Origin: Promethearchaeota archaeon
GTDB lineage: Archaea > Asgardarchaeota > Lokiarchaeia > Sigyniarchaeales > SOKP01
Direction of reading: 5' to 3'
NCBI GenBank assembly: GCA_019057865.1
Contig: JAHLWP010000013.1
Location: 1-64,000, forward strand
Length of the DNA: 64,000 bases
Below the pieces are notes generated by a model. That model made no database searches, had not been told where the DNA came from, and saw only the letters and a program-made list of their open reading frames with translations. Within the stretch, counting starts at the first letter, position 1; the number at the start of each line of letters is the position of its first letter. The position numbers and the translations under genes are program-made. Shown piece after piece: positions 55,867 through 62,683 of this stretch.

Positions 55867-56496
55867 TTAAATATTTCGGTTTTTCTTATAAATTTTTACA
55901 AGATTTATTAGATCATCGATGAAAAAGGTATCTATTCCTGCTCTTTCACCAGTTTGAATATCGTTCTGTAAATCTCCAAAAAATATTATTTCTTCTTTCT
56001 TAATCTTGTAGTGATCTTGAATTTTAAAAAGACCCTCGGGATTTGGTTTCCATTTTCTTACATCCTCTCTTCCAATGATATAATCTATTTGTTCCATTAA
56101 GCTCACTAATTTTAAAGATTCTAAAATTGTAGTTCTTGTATTAAGAGACAGGATTGCTAATTTTGTTCCCTTTTCTACACCAAATTTTTCTTTATTCTTA
56201 ATAAAGAAAAGAGTTTCTTCAATTGGTTGGGTCTCTTTAATGTTTTCAAGTTCATAACGTTTGATAATATTGAAAAACTTTTTCAGATTCATTTCATCTT
56301 TCTTATCAACTATATCATTAAGGTAAGCAGAAATTCTATTAAATTCACCTCTTTCTCCATAAATCTCCACATAATTTTCTTCTATCATATTTTTCAATGA
56401 ATTCCAATCTGCTGATAATCTTACAATTGTTCCATCCAAATCGAATATGATAACCTTTTTTCCTTTAAATGTGAATTTTTTCATGTTGTTATACAT
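55867..56496 (-). CDS. HAD-superfamily phosphatase
   Basis: A 209-residue haloacid-dehalogenase fold hydrolase. KVIIFDLDGTIVRLSADW is motif I with the nucleophilic Asp and the acid/base Asp. LAILSLNTRTTIL is motif II, the Lys in DVRKWKPNPEGLFKI is motif III, and IIFFGDLQNDIQTGERAG is motif IV with the metal-binding acids. The cap domain between motifs I and II is helical, as in phosphoglycolate phosphatase-like members. Substrate unknown. It starts MYNNMKKF, so the second Met could also be the start. It is convergent with the E1 gene, five bases apart, and sits between E1 and E2 with no obvious link to them. Confidence 0.88.
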   Translation of the reverse strand: MYNNMKKFTFKGKKVIIFDLDGTIVRLSADWNSLKNMIEENYVEIYGERGEFNRISAYLNDIVDKKDEMNLKKFFNIIKRYELENIKETQPIEETLFFIKNKEKFGVEKGTKLAILSLNTRTTILESLKLVSLMEQIDYIIGREDVRKWKPNPEGLFKIQDHYKIKKEEIIFFGDLQNDIQTGERAGIDTFFIDDLINLVKIYKKNRNI

Positions 56497-56664
56497 TATG
56501 ATAATTCAATAAAACTAGTAAGAAAATAAATTTATTAGAAAAATTAAGTTTTTGGGAAATTATTTGGAATTAACTTAACTTTCTATTAAGTAAATATTAA
56601 CACAGAAAATATAGAAAGCTTTAATTCTTCTTTATTAATAAAAATTTAAGAAAAAAAGAGTGGA

Positions 56665-56712
56665 TGCTTTAATCCATAGCATATTTTTTTTTTCCAAGCT
56701 AAAGCTTTTTTA
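56665..56712 (-). pseudogene. Relic of a duplicated E2 C-terminus
   Basis: The minus strand contains the sequence for KKALAW...YAMD followed by TAA, matching the E2 end AKAAAWTKTYAMD. The stretch TTTAATCCATAGC is shared exactly with the end of the intact gene 90 bases away. A run of ten T (56,684-56,693) puts the two parts out of frame, so this is a dead fragment of a tandem copy. Confidence 0.45.
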
Positions 56713-56754
56713 CTTAAAAAATAAGAATATTGGATAAAAAATAATTAATTTCCT

Positions 56755-57264
56755 TTAATCCATAGCGTATGTCTTAGTCCATGCGGCTGCTTTAGCCCCA
56801 AACTTTTTCTGAGCACGAAAATATTGCTCGCCTGCTTCATGATTTAATGGATCACCCGGATTAAAGAAGGGAGGTTCAACATGCATCATACCCTTAAGGG
56901 CTTCGATAATATTTGTTAAAGTTTTACTTGGTGTCCACCCACTTGCCCCAGTCGAAGCATCCACTTTACCTACAAGATCTGGATTAATTAAGTCAAGGCA
57001 TATATTTAATTTCCCTGGAGGAATAGAACTATCTATATTAGGATGCCACATGAGTGTCACAGCGTAAGCATAAGGGGGTTGGAACGGGTAATTTTCAGGG
57101 AATTTTATTTCAAAAACAAATTTTCCATCAGCGTAAGGAGTTCCTTTTTTACCAATAATAGTTAACCGTAAATGGTCAATTGAGCGCCCCCAAGGTTCTA
57201 AAATAATGGAAGGTTCGTTCTTATAAGCTTCAATTGCTTCAGTATAGTCAGTTTCTTCTCTGAT
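56755..57264 (-). CDS. E2-like ubiquitin-conjugating enzyme with a probable AUC start
   Basis: A complete UBC fold of 169 residues when started at 57,264. The N-terminal helix (REETDYTEAIEAYKN) is followed by GRSIDHLRLTIIGKKGTPYA, DGKFVFEIKFPENYPFQPPY and the LMWHPNID motif. Cys 89 in LNICLDLI is the catalytic cysteine, thirteen residues after HPN. The end (LTNIIEALKGMMHVEPPFF) matches the later UBC helices. It would take ubiquitin from the E1 encoded 1 kb away. The only standard start in frame is a GTG at 57,060, which would remove the first 68 residues and half the fold. Two TGA codons lie just upstream. The ATC is six bases after GGTGA. A frameshift next to the out-of-frame ATG at 57,271 is the alternative. 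Confidence 0.9.
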   Translation of the reverse strand: MREETDYTEAIEAYKNEPSIILEPWGRSIDHLRLTIIGKKGTPYADGKFVFEIKFPENYPFQPPYAYAVTLMWHPNIDSSIPPGKLNICLDLINPDLVGKVDASTGASGWTPSKTLTNIIEALKGMMHVEPPFFNPGDPLNHEAGEQYFRAQKKFGAKAAAWTKTYAMD

Positions 57265-57270
57265 TACTCA

Positions 57271-57275
57271 TCACC
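57271..57275 (-). promoter_or_regulatory. Shine-Dalgarno site for the E2-like gene
   Basis: The minus strand reads GGTGA, followed after six bases by the ATC at 57,264. An ATG overlaps the site (57,271-57,269), but its frame ends after seven codons and it is too close to be used. Confidence 0.55.
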
Positions 57276-57621
57276 TATCTCTAAAAATTACAATTAAATT
57301 TTATTGTTAAATGTAAAGAATTAATAATTCTATATTAGTTTGATTTTATTTATTTATTTATTTATAGATTAATTTATTAAAAAGCTTTTAAAAAACAAAA
57401 ATTTGATGTTTTCTATATTATCATTTTCTTTATGCAATATTTAAGCAGAATTAAAATAATTGATATAAAACTAATAGACTGCATTTTATAATTTTAAACA
57501 AAACTCTAAAAGAAGTATTTTACTTTAAGATTCTATAATTTCGTGTAAAAATCGAAAAAAATATATTAATTAAATTATTATTAATTTTAAAAAGCAAACC
57601 CCTCTTAACTCAGACTGGTAG

Positions 57622-57644
57622 TACACTTATAAAAGTGCGCTAAA
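57622..57644 (+). other. Predicted non-canonical D-arm intron of tRNA-Tyr
   Basis: These 23 bases separate G22 from the AGT that completes the D stem. They contain CACTT and AAGTG, which can form a small hairpin. AAAAGTGC occurs twice across the right boundary, so a small duplication is the alternative origin. Splicing by the archaeal tRNA endonuclease is inferred from the perfect cloverleaf that results. Confidence 0.6.
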
Positions 57645-57659
57645 AGTGCTCGGCTGTAG

Positions 57660-57708
57660 ATAATACCGCGTACTAAAGCTAATTGCTAATGAAGATACGT
57701 CAGCCGAA
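57660..57708 (+). other. Canonical-position anticodon-loop intron of tRNA-Tyr
   Basis: About 49 bases lie between position 37 and position 38, the usual site for archaeal and eukaryotic tRNA introns. Within it CAGCCG (57,701-57,706) is complementary to CGGCTG (57,651-57,656) of the 5' exon, consistent with a bulge-helix-bulge splicing structure. GCGTA and TACGT can form an inner hairpin. Confidence 0.75.
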
Positions 57709-57886
57709 ACCGAGCGGTCGCCGGATCGAGGCCGGCAGAGGGGACCATATCCTTTTATTTTTTAATTATCTAAAATTATCTTTATTATCTATTTCTCAAA
57801 ATTAAGAAACTCCTCCTTTTTAAATTTAATTTTTAAGTATTTTTTTATAATAGCATCCAAATTATTATTTTATATTAATAGTTAAT

Positions 57887-58621
57887 ATGAACTTGGAAGA
57901 AAATGAAAGATTGGCAGAATTAATAGGTATTATATTAGGTGATGGAAATTTATTTGATAATGGTAGACATTATGTTTTAGGAATTTCCTTGAATTACGTT
58001 AGAGACGCGGAATATGTTAATTATGTAAGAGATTTAATTAAAAATGTTTTTAATATTGATCCTAAATTAAATTATAGGAAACAAAGTCATCAAGTAGAGA
58101 TTAGAGTATTCAGAAAAGAAGTAGTTTTTGCTTTGGTTTCTAAGGGATTAAAAACAGGAGATAAAATTAGAAATCAAATAGGTGTTCCGGAGTGGATATT
58201 AAATAATAGAACATATGTCCTCGCTTGTCTTAGAGGGTTAATAGATACTGACGGCTCAATTTTTCTTAATAAACATAATAAGATAATTGGAATAAATTTT
58301 AAAAATACCTCCATTCCTCTCATTACTGATTTCAAGATAATGTGTCAAAAACTAGGTATTAAAACTTCTGTAATTACACGTAATGAAAAATTGCGGAAAG
58401 GATATAAAATTTCAATCCAATCTAAAAATGAAGTTGCTAAATTTCTTTATACACTTAAACCTAAAAGATGGATTCATCACTTTAGAGATCTCATAAATAT
58501 ATTAAATAAATATGAAATTATATTTGAAGACCTTTTTAAGTATAAGAGAGAAAAATGTTTACGTTTTTACCCTAAAAAGTTAATTCATGAAATAAAAGAA
58601 GCATTTCCCCAATTTTTTTAA
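57887..58621 (+). CDS. LAGLIDADG homing endonuclease
   Basis: A 244-residue protein with two LAGLIDADG motifs: LAELIGIILGDG at residues 9-20 and LACLRGLIDTDG at 112-123. Each supplies an acidic residue to the active site, so this is a monomeric two-motif enzyme. The spacing and the basic C-terminal part (KRWIHHFRDLINIL) are typical. It lies between the intact tRNA-Tyr gene and a decayed copy of the tRNA's intron plus 3' exon. The likely target is therefore the tRNA-Tyr gene at its anticodon-loop intron. Both catalytic acids are present, so it may still be active. An intein is ruled out because there is no host protein frame. No Shine-Dalgarno site is seen. Confidence 0.9.
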   Translation: MNLEENERLAELIGIILGDGNLFDNGRHYVLGISLNYVRDAEYVNYVRDLIKNVFNIDPKLNYRKQSHQVEIRVFRKEVVFALVSKGLKTGDKIRNQIGVPEWILNNRTYVLACLRGLIDTDGSIFLNKHNKIIGINFKNTSIPLITDFKIMCQKLGIKTSVITRNEKLRKGYKISIQSKNEVAKFLYTLKPKRWIHHFRDLINILNKYEIIFEDLFKYKREKCLRFYPKKLIHEIKEAFPQFF

Positions 58622-58627
58622 AATTTT

Positions 58628-58719
58628 TAGATTATTTCGCGTAATAAAGCAAATAGCTAATGAAGTTACGTCAGCAGGATACCGAGATGGCGCCAGATCG
58701 AGGCCGGCAGAGGGGACTA
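58628..58719 (+). pseudogene. Decayed second copy of the tRNA-Tyr intron and 3' half
   Basis: The sequence matches 57,657-57,747 from just after the anticodon to the end of the tRNA. AGCTAATGAAG-TACGTCAGC of the intron and GATCGAGGCCGGCAGAGGGG of the 3' exon are both shared. The T stem has one mismatch (GCCAG against CCGGC) and the CCA has become CTA. No 5' half precedes it, so it cannot make a tRNA alone. It begins seven bases after the endonuclease stop codon. Confidence 0.85.
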
Positions 58720-58764
58720 TTTTTTTATATTTCTTAAAATATAATAAAAAAAATAATTTTTGAT

Positions 58765-60714
58765 TTATCTTTCTAGTTTATTTAATTTTTTGAATATTAG
58801 TAGTGTTAGTGTTATAACACTTATTATTACTATAATTGGCATAAAGAATCCAGAAATGATTTTTTCTTTATCTTCACCATTGACAATCTGAATTTGGCTC
58901 TCTATATAATAAATATCTGGTGATTCTAATTGAACAATAACACTAGATGTATAAAGTAATCTTGCTTTGCTTGGTGTAATAGTTGTTGGAATAGAAATTA
59001 ATGTTGTACTGTTTATCCACACTATTTCGCTATATATTATAGAATCTGATTTATCATAGATATTAAGACGTATTTGTTGAGAATATCCATAATTATTCAA
59101 CGGTTCATTCAGATCATTAATAGTAATTTCTAAGATATTTTCAGAAGCATTGTATACACATGATAAAAAGTTATATTTCGGAAGATAAGGATTGTCAAAC
59201 CATGGAAAAAAGAACCAATCTAAAGACATTCCATAGATATCCTCCATAGCTTGTTGAAGATCTGATAATAATGCTATTTTATATATTTTCTGTTCAAAGA
59301 AGAGTCGTAATCCAGAAATAAAATTTGAATTACCAATAGTAATACGTAATTTCTCAAGGATCAAAGGAGCTTTATAATATGCTGTAAAAACATAATTGTC
59401 TTCATTAACAGCTTCATATACAGAAGCATTTATTCTTGAAGGTAATCCTTCAGAAGCATAATAATTTCTTACTTCATCGATATATGGTATATATTGAAAA
59501 TACAGACCATCCCCATAATATATTTCACCATAATAAATTACAGTCCAACAAGCCAAACCTTCATCTAAAAAGCCCCAATCAACTTCATCATTCCCAATTA
59601 AGTTATACCACCATTGATGAGCGGTTTCATGTGCTATAATATACTCCAGCCAATAGAGGGGATTATACCAAGAATCAACATCCTCTGCTATATAAACTTG
59701 ACATGGATATTCCATCCCCCCATATTCTGTGTATTCCTCTACAATATTGAATGTGGGATAGGGATATACACCAAAAGTGTCATTAAATAGAGTTAAAGAT
59801 TTAATCCCATAATTTAATGCATTTATTTCCCAATTAACCTGAGATTTTGGCAAATAATAAGTTGATAAATTTACTCCATTTACTAAAGTAGATTCTACTA
59901 AAAACCACTTTGATGCTGAAAATGTTACTTCTCTTACAGGATAAGATGGATCAAAATGATAAAAGATGTTCACTCCTTTATTAAATTTTTCTTCTAATTT
60001 GCCGGTTGCAGCGATTACAAAATCATTTGGCGCTTCAATAAAGAAATTATAGTATGCCATATCATAATAAAATGGATCTCCAATGTGTAAATATGGATCT
60101 GTATTCCAACCATCAAATGAATCATAAACACATGGCATAGGATAAAAACCAGCAAATTTATAGATTCGAGATTCATCATAATCATCACCGTGAGAATTTG
60201 ATCTGTCAATACCCCCATCTGGAATAGTTGAATTAAAAGATATAACAAATTGAACACGTTGAGAAGAGTTGAGAATAGTATCTAAATAAACCCACATCGT
60301 TTGATTTGCTGGATAAACATCATAAACGAGAGCAATATTAGGATTATCTAATTTAGTTACATTTAATATTTCAACTTTACCAAGTCTAGTGATATAACTC
60401 ATACCTGATAAATAAATATGGAAGGGAAGTTTTGTAAAATTAACGGGATCATTGTTATAAAAGTCAACTGTCAAGTTTCCTTCGACGCTCGAAGTAGAAT
60501 TATCGAATATTATGGAAAGATTATAATGAGAGAGATCCCCTCCATTACTTGACTCTTTTGGAAAATTCTTAAGGTTTTCCAAATTTTTATTAGGAGAAAT
60601 GGATGATTCTTGAGAAGATTTATATAAATTTGAGAGAGATCCAATTTGAGAAAATCCAAAAATACAAGAATAGAATACAATCCCTATAATAAGCATACAA
60701 TATGTTTTTTTCAT
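58765..60714 (-). CDS. Membrane-anchored M1-family metallopeptidase
   Basis: About 649 residues. The first 25 (MKKTYCMLIIGIVFYSCIFG) are a signal sequence. An N-terminal beta domain follows, with HYNLSIIFDNSTSSVEGNL typical of M1 aminopeptidases. YGGMEYPCQVYIAED is the GxMEN-like substrate motif, with Tyr-Pro in place of Asn-Ala/Trp. HETAHQWWYNL is the zinc-binding HExxH, and Glu in GFLDEGLACW, 19 residues after the second His, is the third ligand. A single membrane helix near the C-terminus (FFMPIIVIISVITLTLLIFK) anchors it with the catalytic domain outside. It would trim peptides at the cell surface. A start at 60,738 is possible, but MKK gives the normal signal-peptide pattern. Confidence 0.88.
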   Translation of the reverse strand: MKKTYCMLIIGIVFYSCIFGFSQIGSLSNLYKSSQESSISPNKNLENLKNFPKESSNGGDLSHYNLSIIFDNSTSSVEGNLTVDFYNNDPVNFTKLPFHIYLSGMSYITRLGKVEILNVTKLDNPNIALVYDVYPANQTMWVYLDTILNSSQRVQFVISFNSTIPDGGIDRSNSHGDDYDESRIYKFAGFYPMPCVYDSFDGWNTDPYLHIGDPFYYDMAYYNFFIEAPNDFVIAATGKLEEKFNKGVNIFYHFDPSYPVREVTFSASKWFLVESTLVNGVNLSTYYLPKSQVNWEINALNYGIKSLTLFNDTFGVYPYPTFNIVEEYTEYGGMEYPCQVYIAEDVDSWYNPLYWLEYIIAHETAHQWWYNLIGNDEVDWGFLDEGLACWTVIYYGEIYYGDGLYFQYIPYIDEVRNYYASEGLPSRINASVYEAVNEDNYVFTAYYKAPLILEKLRITIGNSNFISGLRLFFEQKIYKIALLSDLQQAMEDIYGMSLDWFFFPWFDNPYLPKYNFLSCVYNASENILEITINDLNEPLNNYGYSQQIRLNIYDKSDSIIYSEIVWINSTTLISIPTTITPSKARLLYTSSVIVQLESPDIYYIESQIQIVNGEDKEKIISGFFMPIIVIISVITLTLLIFKKLNKLER

Positions 60715-60738
60715 GAATTTCACTAAACATAATACCAT

Positions 60739-61061
60739 TCAAGTCAGTCTTCTATATTTCATTTTTACTTAAATATTTTTGCTTTAGATATTAATTATTG
60801 TCTTATAATTCTAACACTTGAATTGCTAAGCATTTGATTAATGATTTTAAAGAGACTTTAACTGATAGAGAAAAAATTGAACAGTAAAATATTAAAAATA
60901 AAAGTAATACATAAATTTTCAAACTTTAGGAATGACTTTTTTTTATAATAGACTTCAAAAAATTATTATTTTAGTTGATATTATTTTTTACTAAAGATAA
61001 AGCATAAAAAACAAAACTGGAGTAAATTCCATTTAAATCAAAATAAGGAGAGAAATATACA
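60739..61061. other. Intergenic region between divergent genes
   Basis: About 320 AT-rich bases containing the two promoters. AAGGAG lies about 11 bases before the ATG at 61,062 and is a likely ribosome site. Nothing else was recognised. Confidence 0.4.
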
Positions 61062-61490
61062 ATGGATAACAATAATAAAGATCTTGATCAACACGAATTA
61101 GAAAAGATACGCTTAAGGAAATTGAAGGCTTTAATGGAAGCTAAGAAGAAACAAGAAGTTGTCCAAGAAAAAATTATCTCAATCTCAGAAAAAGTAGATT
61201 TTGTATTAAAACTTGTTCTGACTCCCGATGCTTATTCTTATTTAAATAATCTAAAAAATAAGGAACCTCATATTTATCATAATGTTTATAATGAATTAAT
61301 AAGTCCAGATGTAATACAAAATATCGATTACTTATTAGCTATAATTAGGAAGAGAGGTGGTGTTCCGAGAAAGATTCCTGTTGATGCGATAATATATTTA
61401 GAACGTAAAGTAAAGGGGATAAAAGGTAAGATTCAAGTTAAACGAGGAGATGATCTTATGGATTTAAGTTCATTTCTAAGTAAAGAGTAA
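61062..61490 (+). CDS. PDCD5-like DNA-binding protein
   Basis: A 142-residue basic protein resembling the PDCD5/TFAR19 family found in archaea and eukaryotes. The N-terminal helix ELEKIRLRKLKALMEAKKKQ fits the family's E-x-x-x-I-R-x-x-K-L pattern. The core contains VLTPDAYSYLNNLKNKEPHI, matching L-x-P-x-A-x-x-R/Y-L, then PDVIQNIDYLLAIIRKRGGV. Family members bind DNA and in eukaryotes take part in chaperone and apoptosis pathways. This protein has a longer lysine-rich C-terminus (KIPVDAIIYLERKVKGIKGK) than usual. It is followed after 34 bases by a small coiled-coil gene, probably in the same transcript. Confidence 0.7.
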   Translation: MDNNNKDLDQHELEKIRLRKLKALMEAKKKQEVVQEKIISISEKVDFVLKLVLTPDAYSYLNNLKNKEPHIYHNVYNELISPDVIQNIDYLLAIIRKRGGVPRKIPVDAIIYLERKVKGIKGKIQVKRGDDLMDLSSFLSKE

Positions 61491-61524
61491 TAGGTTAAAT
61501 TTTTAAAAGAATATTGGGAGCATT

Positions 61525-61821
61525 ATGAAGAGGAAAAAAAAAGAAGAATTAAATTATGTTTATGGTGGGTTAGAGGAGTTCGATGATTTTCAAGAAATAA
61601 GAGAAAGAGAACTCTATGAGGTAAAAAATATCTTAAATAATTTTATAAAACAACAGAATGTAATAAACTCAACAGAAACATTTGAAAATCTTAAGGTAAT
61701 AACTGATTTTCTAAAAAATGATCTAAATATGCTCCAAAATTTAAACTCCGCAATTGTTACTTTAACAAAACAAGTTGAAAACATTAAAAAAAAAATGCAG
61801 AAAATCTTTTTGCTACCTTAA
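61525..61821 (+). CDS. Small coiled-coil protein of unknown function
   Basis: A 98-residue protein, strongly basic at the start (MKRKKKEELNYVYGGLEEFD) and almost entirely helical after residue 20, with heptad-like spacing of Leu, Ile and Val (ITDFLKNDLNMLQNLNSAIV). No known family is recognised. GGGAG lies four bases before the ATG, which supports real translation. It probably forms an operon with the PDCD5-like gene and converges with the next gene, 17 bases away. Confidence 0.6.
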   Translation: MKRKKKEELNYVYGGLEEFDDFQEIRERELYEVKNILNNFIKQQNVINSTETFENLKVITDFLKNDLNMLQNLNSAIVTLTKQVENIKKKMQKIFLLP

Positions 61822-61838
61822 AATCAATTTAATATTAT

Positions 61839-62393
61839 TTATTGCTCCCTTCCTGAAATCACTGCTACTACTTCCCATTCACCATTAGGGAGGGGATTTG
61901 CGTTAATATCAAAAAATTGAAAGGCAAAAGGACGTTCAAATATTTGTTCAACCATAAAACCAAACGAACTTATGGTAAAAATAAAAATTCTCTTTAGAAT
62001 AGAATCTGTACTGACCTCAATCTTCAATTCCTTTGTGACATCTTCAATAACTTCAATCTCTTTATTGTTATAGTGATATGAAAAAACTAATTTGAAATCT
62101 ACTGCTGTTGGTGCTTCAGGATCTGAGAATGATAATCCTCTCTTTCGAAAATGAAAGAATGTATTTAAGTAGAAAGTAAAAATTTCTTCATAATGATCTT
62201 TTAAAAGGTGAGAGATACGTGACCGTTCTTTATATAATGGCCAATAATTTTTCATTAATTCCAAAAGCCTAGGGTAGTTCTTATATTTATTTTCGCTCTC
62301 TTTCTTTAAATAATTAAGCAACTGGTTTTTTAATGGCTTAAATTCAGACTGTTCACCGACTCGCGTTATAAATTTTCGAAAGTTGACACTCAT
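61839..62393 (-). CDS. Hypothetical protein, possibly Asgard-specific
   Basis: A 184-residue soluble protein. The first 90 residues are helical and charged (RKFITRVGEQSEFKPLKNQL, then RLLELMKNYWPLYKERSRIS). The second half alternates strands (FKLVFSYHYNNKEIEVIEDV, then PLPNGEWEVVAVISG). No motif or family is recognised. It does not show a signal peptide or membrane helix. It stands alone on the minus strand between the PDCD5 unit and the HDAC gene. The coding assignment rests on length, balanced composition and clean ends. Confidence 0.65.
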   Translation of the reverse strand: MSVNFRKFITRVGEQSEFKPLKNQLLNYLKKESENKYKNYPRLLELMKNYWPLYKERSRISHLLKDHYEEIFTFYLNTFFHFRKRGLSFSDPEAPTAVDFKLVFSYHYNNKEIEVIEDVTKELKIEVSTDSILKRIFIFTISSFGFMVEQIFERPFAFQFFDINANPLPNGEWEVVAVISGREQ

Positions 62394-62683
62394 GCTTTTT
62401 TGCTATAGAATAATTTTGAATGAACTATTTACATTTAAATATATTTTTCTTTATGATATTCTGATAATATAAATGGTACACTAAATTCAAATATCTTGAT
62501 ATATCGCTAAGACGACAAAAATCTTTCATAAGTTCGATTTTTTATTATAATTATTATAAAATTCAGAGTTTATAAACGTTTTTTTTATCTTTATGCCTAT
62601 TTTTTCAAAATTTATTATTTAACAAAGATTATTTTTATAAAATTATTTTCAAAGAATTAATTGAAAGTACAATTTTAAACATC

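Larger units (their letters stand above)
57599..57747 (+). tRNA. tRNA-Tyr (GTA) with two predicted introns and encoded CCA
   Basis: The acceptor stem is CCCCTCT (57,599-57,605) with AGAGGGG (57,737-57,743), then A and CCA. The C1-G72 pair is the archaeal/eukaryotic Tyr identity element. The T arm GCCGG-ATCGAGG-CCGGC ends at 57,736. The anticodon stem is CTCGG (57,649) with CCGAG (57,710), and the loop reads CTGTAG, so the anticodon is GTA. Removing 57,622-57,644 and 57,660-57,708 leaves a perfect cloverleaf with D stem ACTC/GAGT and an AGACTGGTA loop. Without the first removal the D stem cannot form properly. Intron edges may be off by a base or so because of repeated letters. Confidence 0.88.

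Noticed and set aside
57887..58621. LAGLIDADG domain as an intein
   Set aside because: There is no host protein frame on either side and no splicing-domain motifs; the flanks are tRNA sequence.
57599..58719. A single tRNA-Tyr with a 1-kb intron encoding the endonuclease
   Set aside because: The upstream 3' half already completes a perfect tRNA with a CCA end, while the downstream half has a T-stem mismatch. The simpler reading is an intact gene plus a decayed copy.
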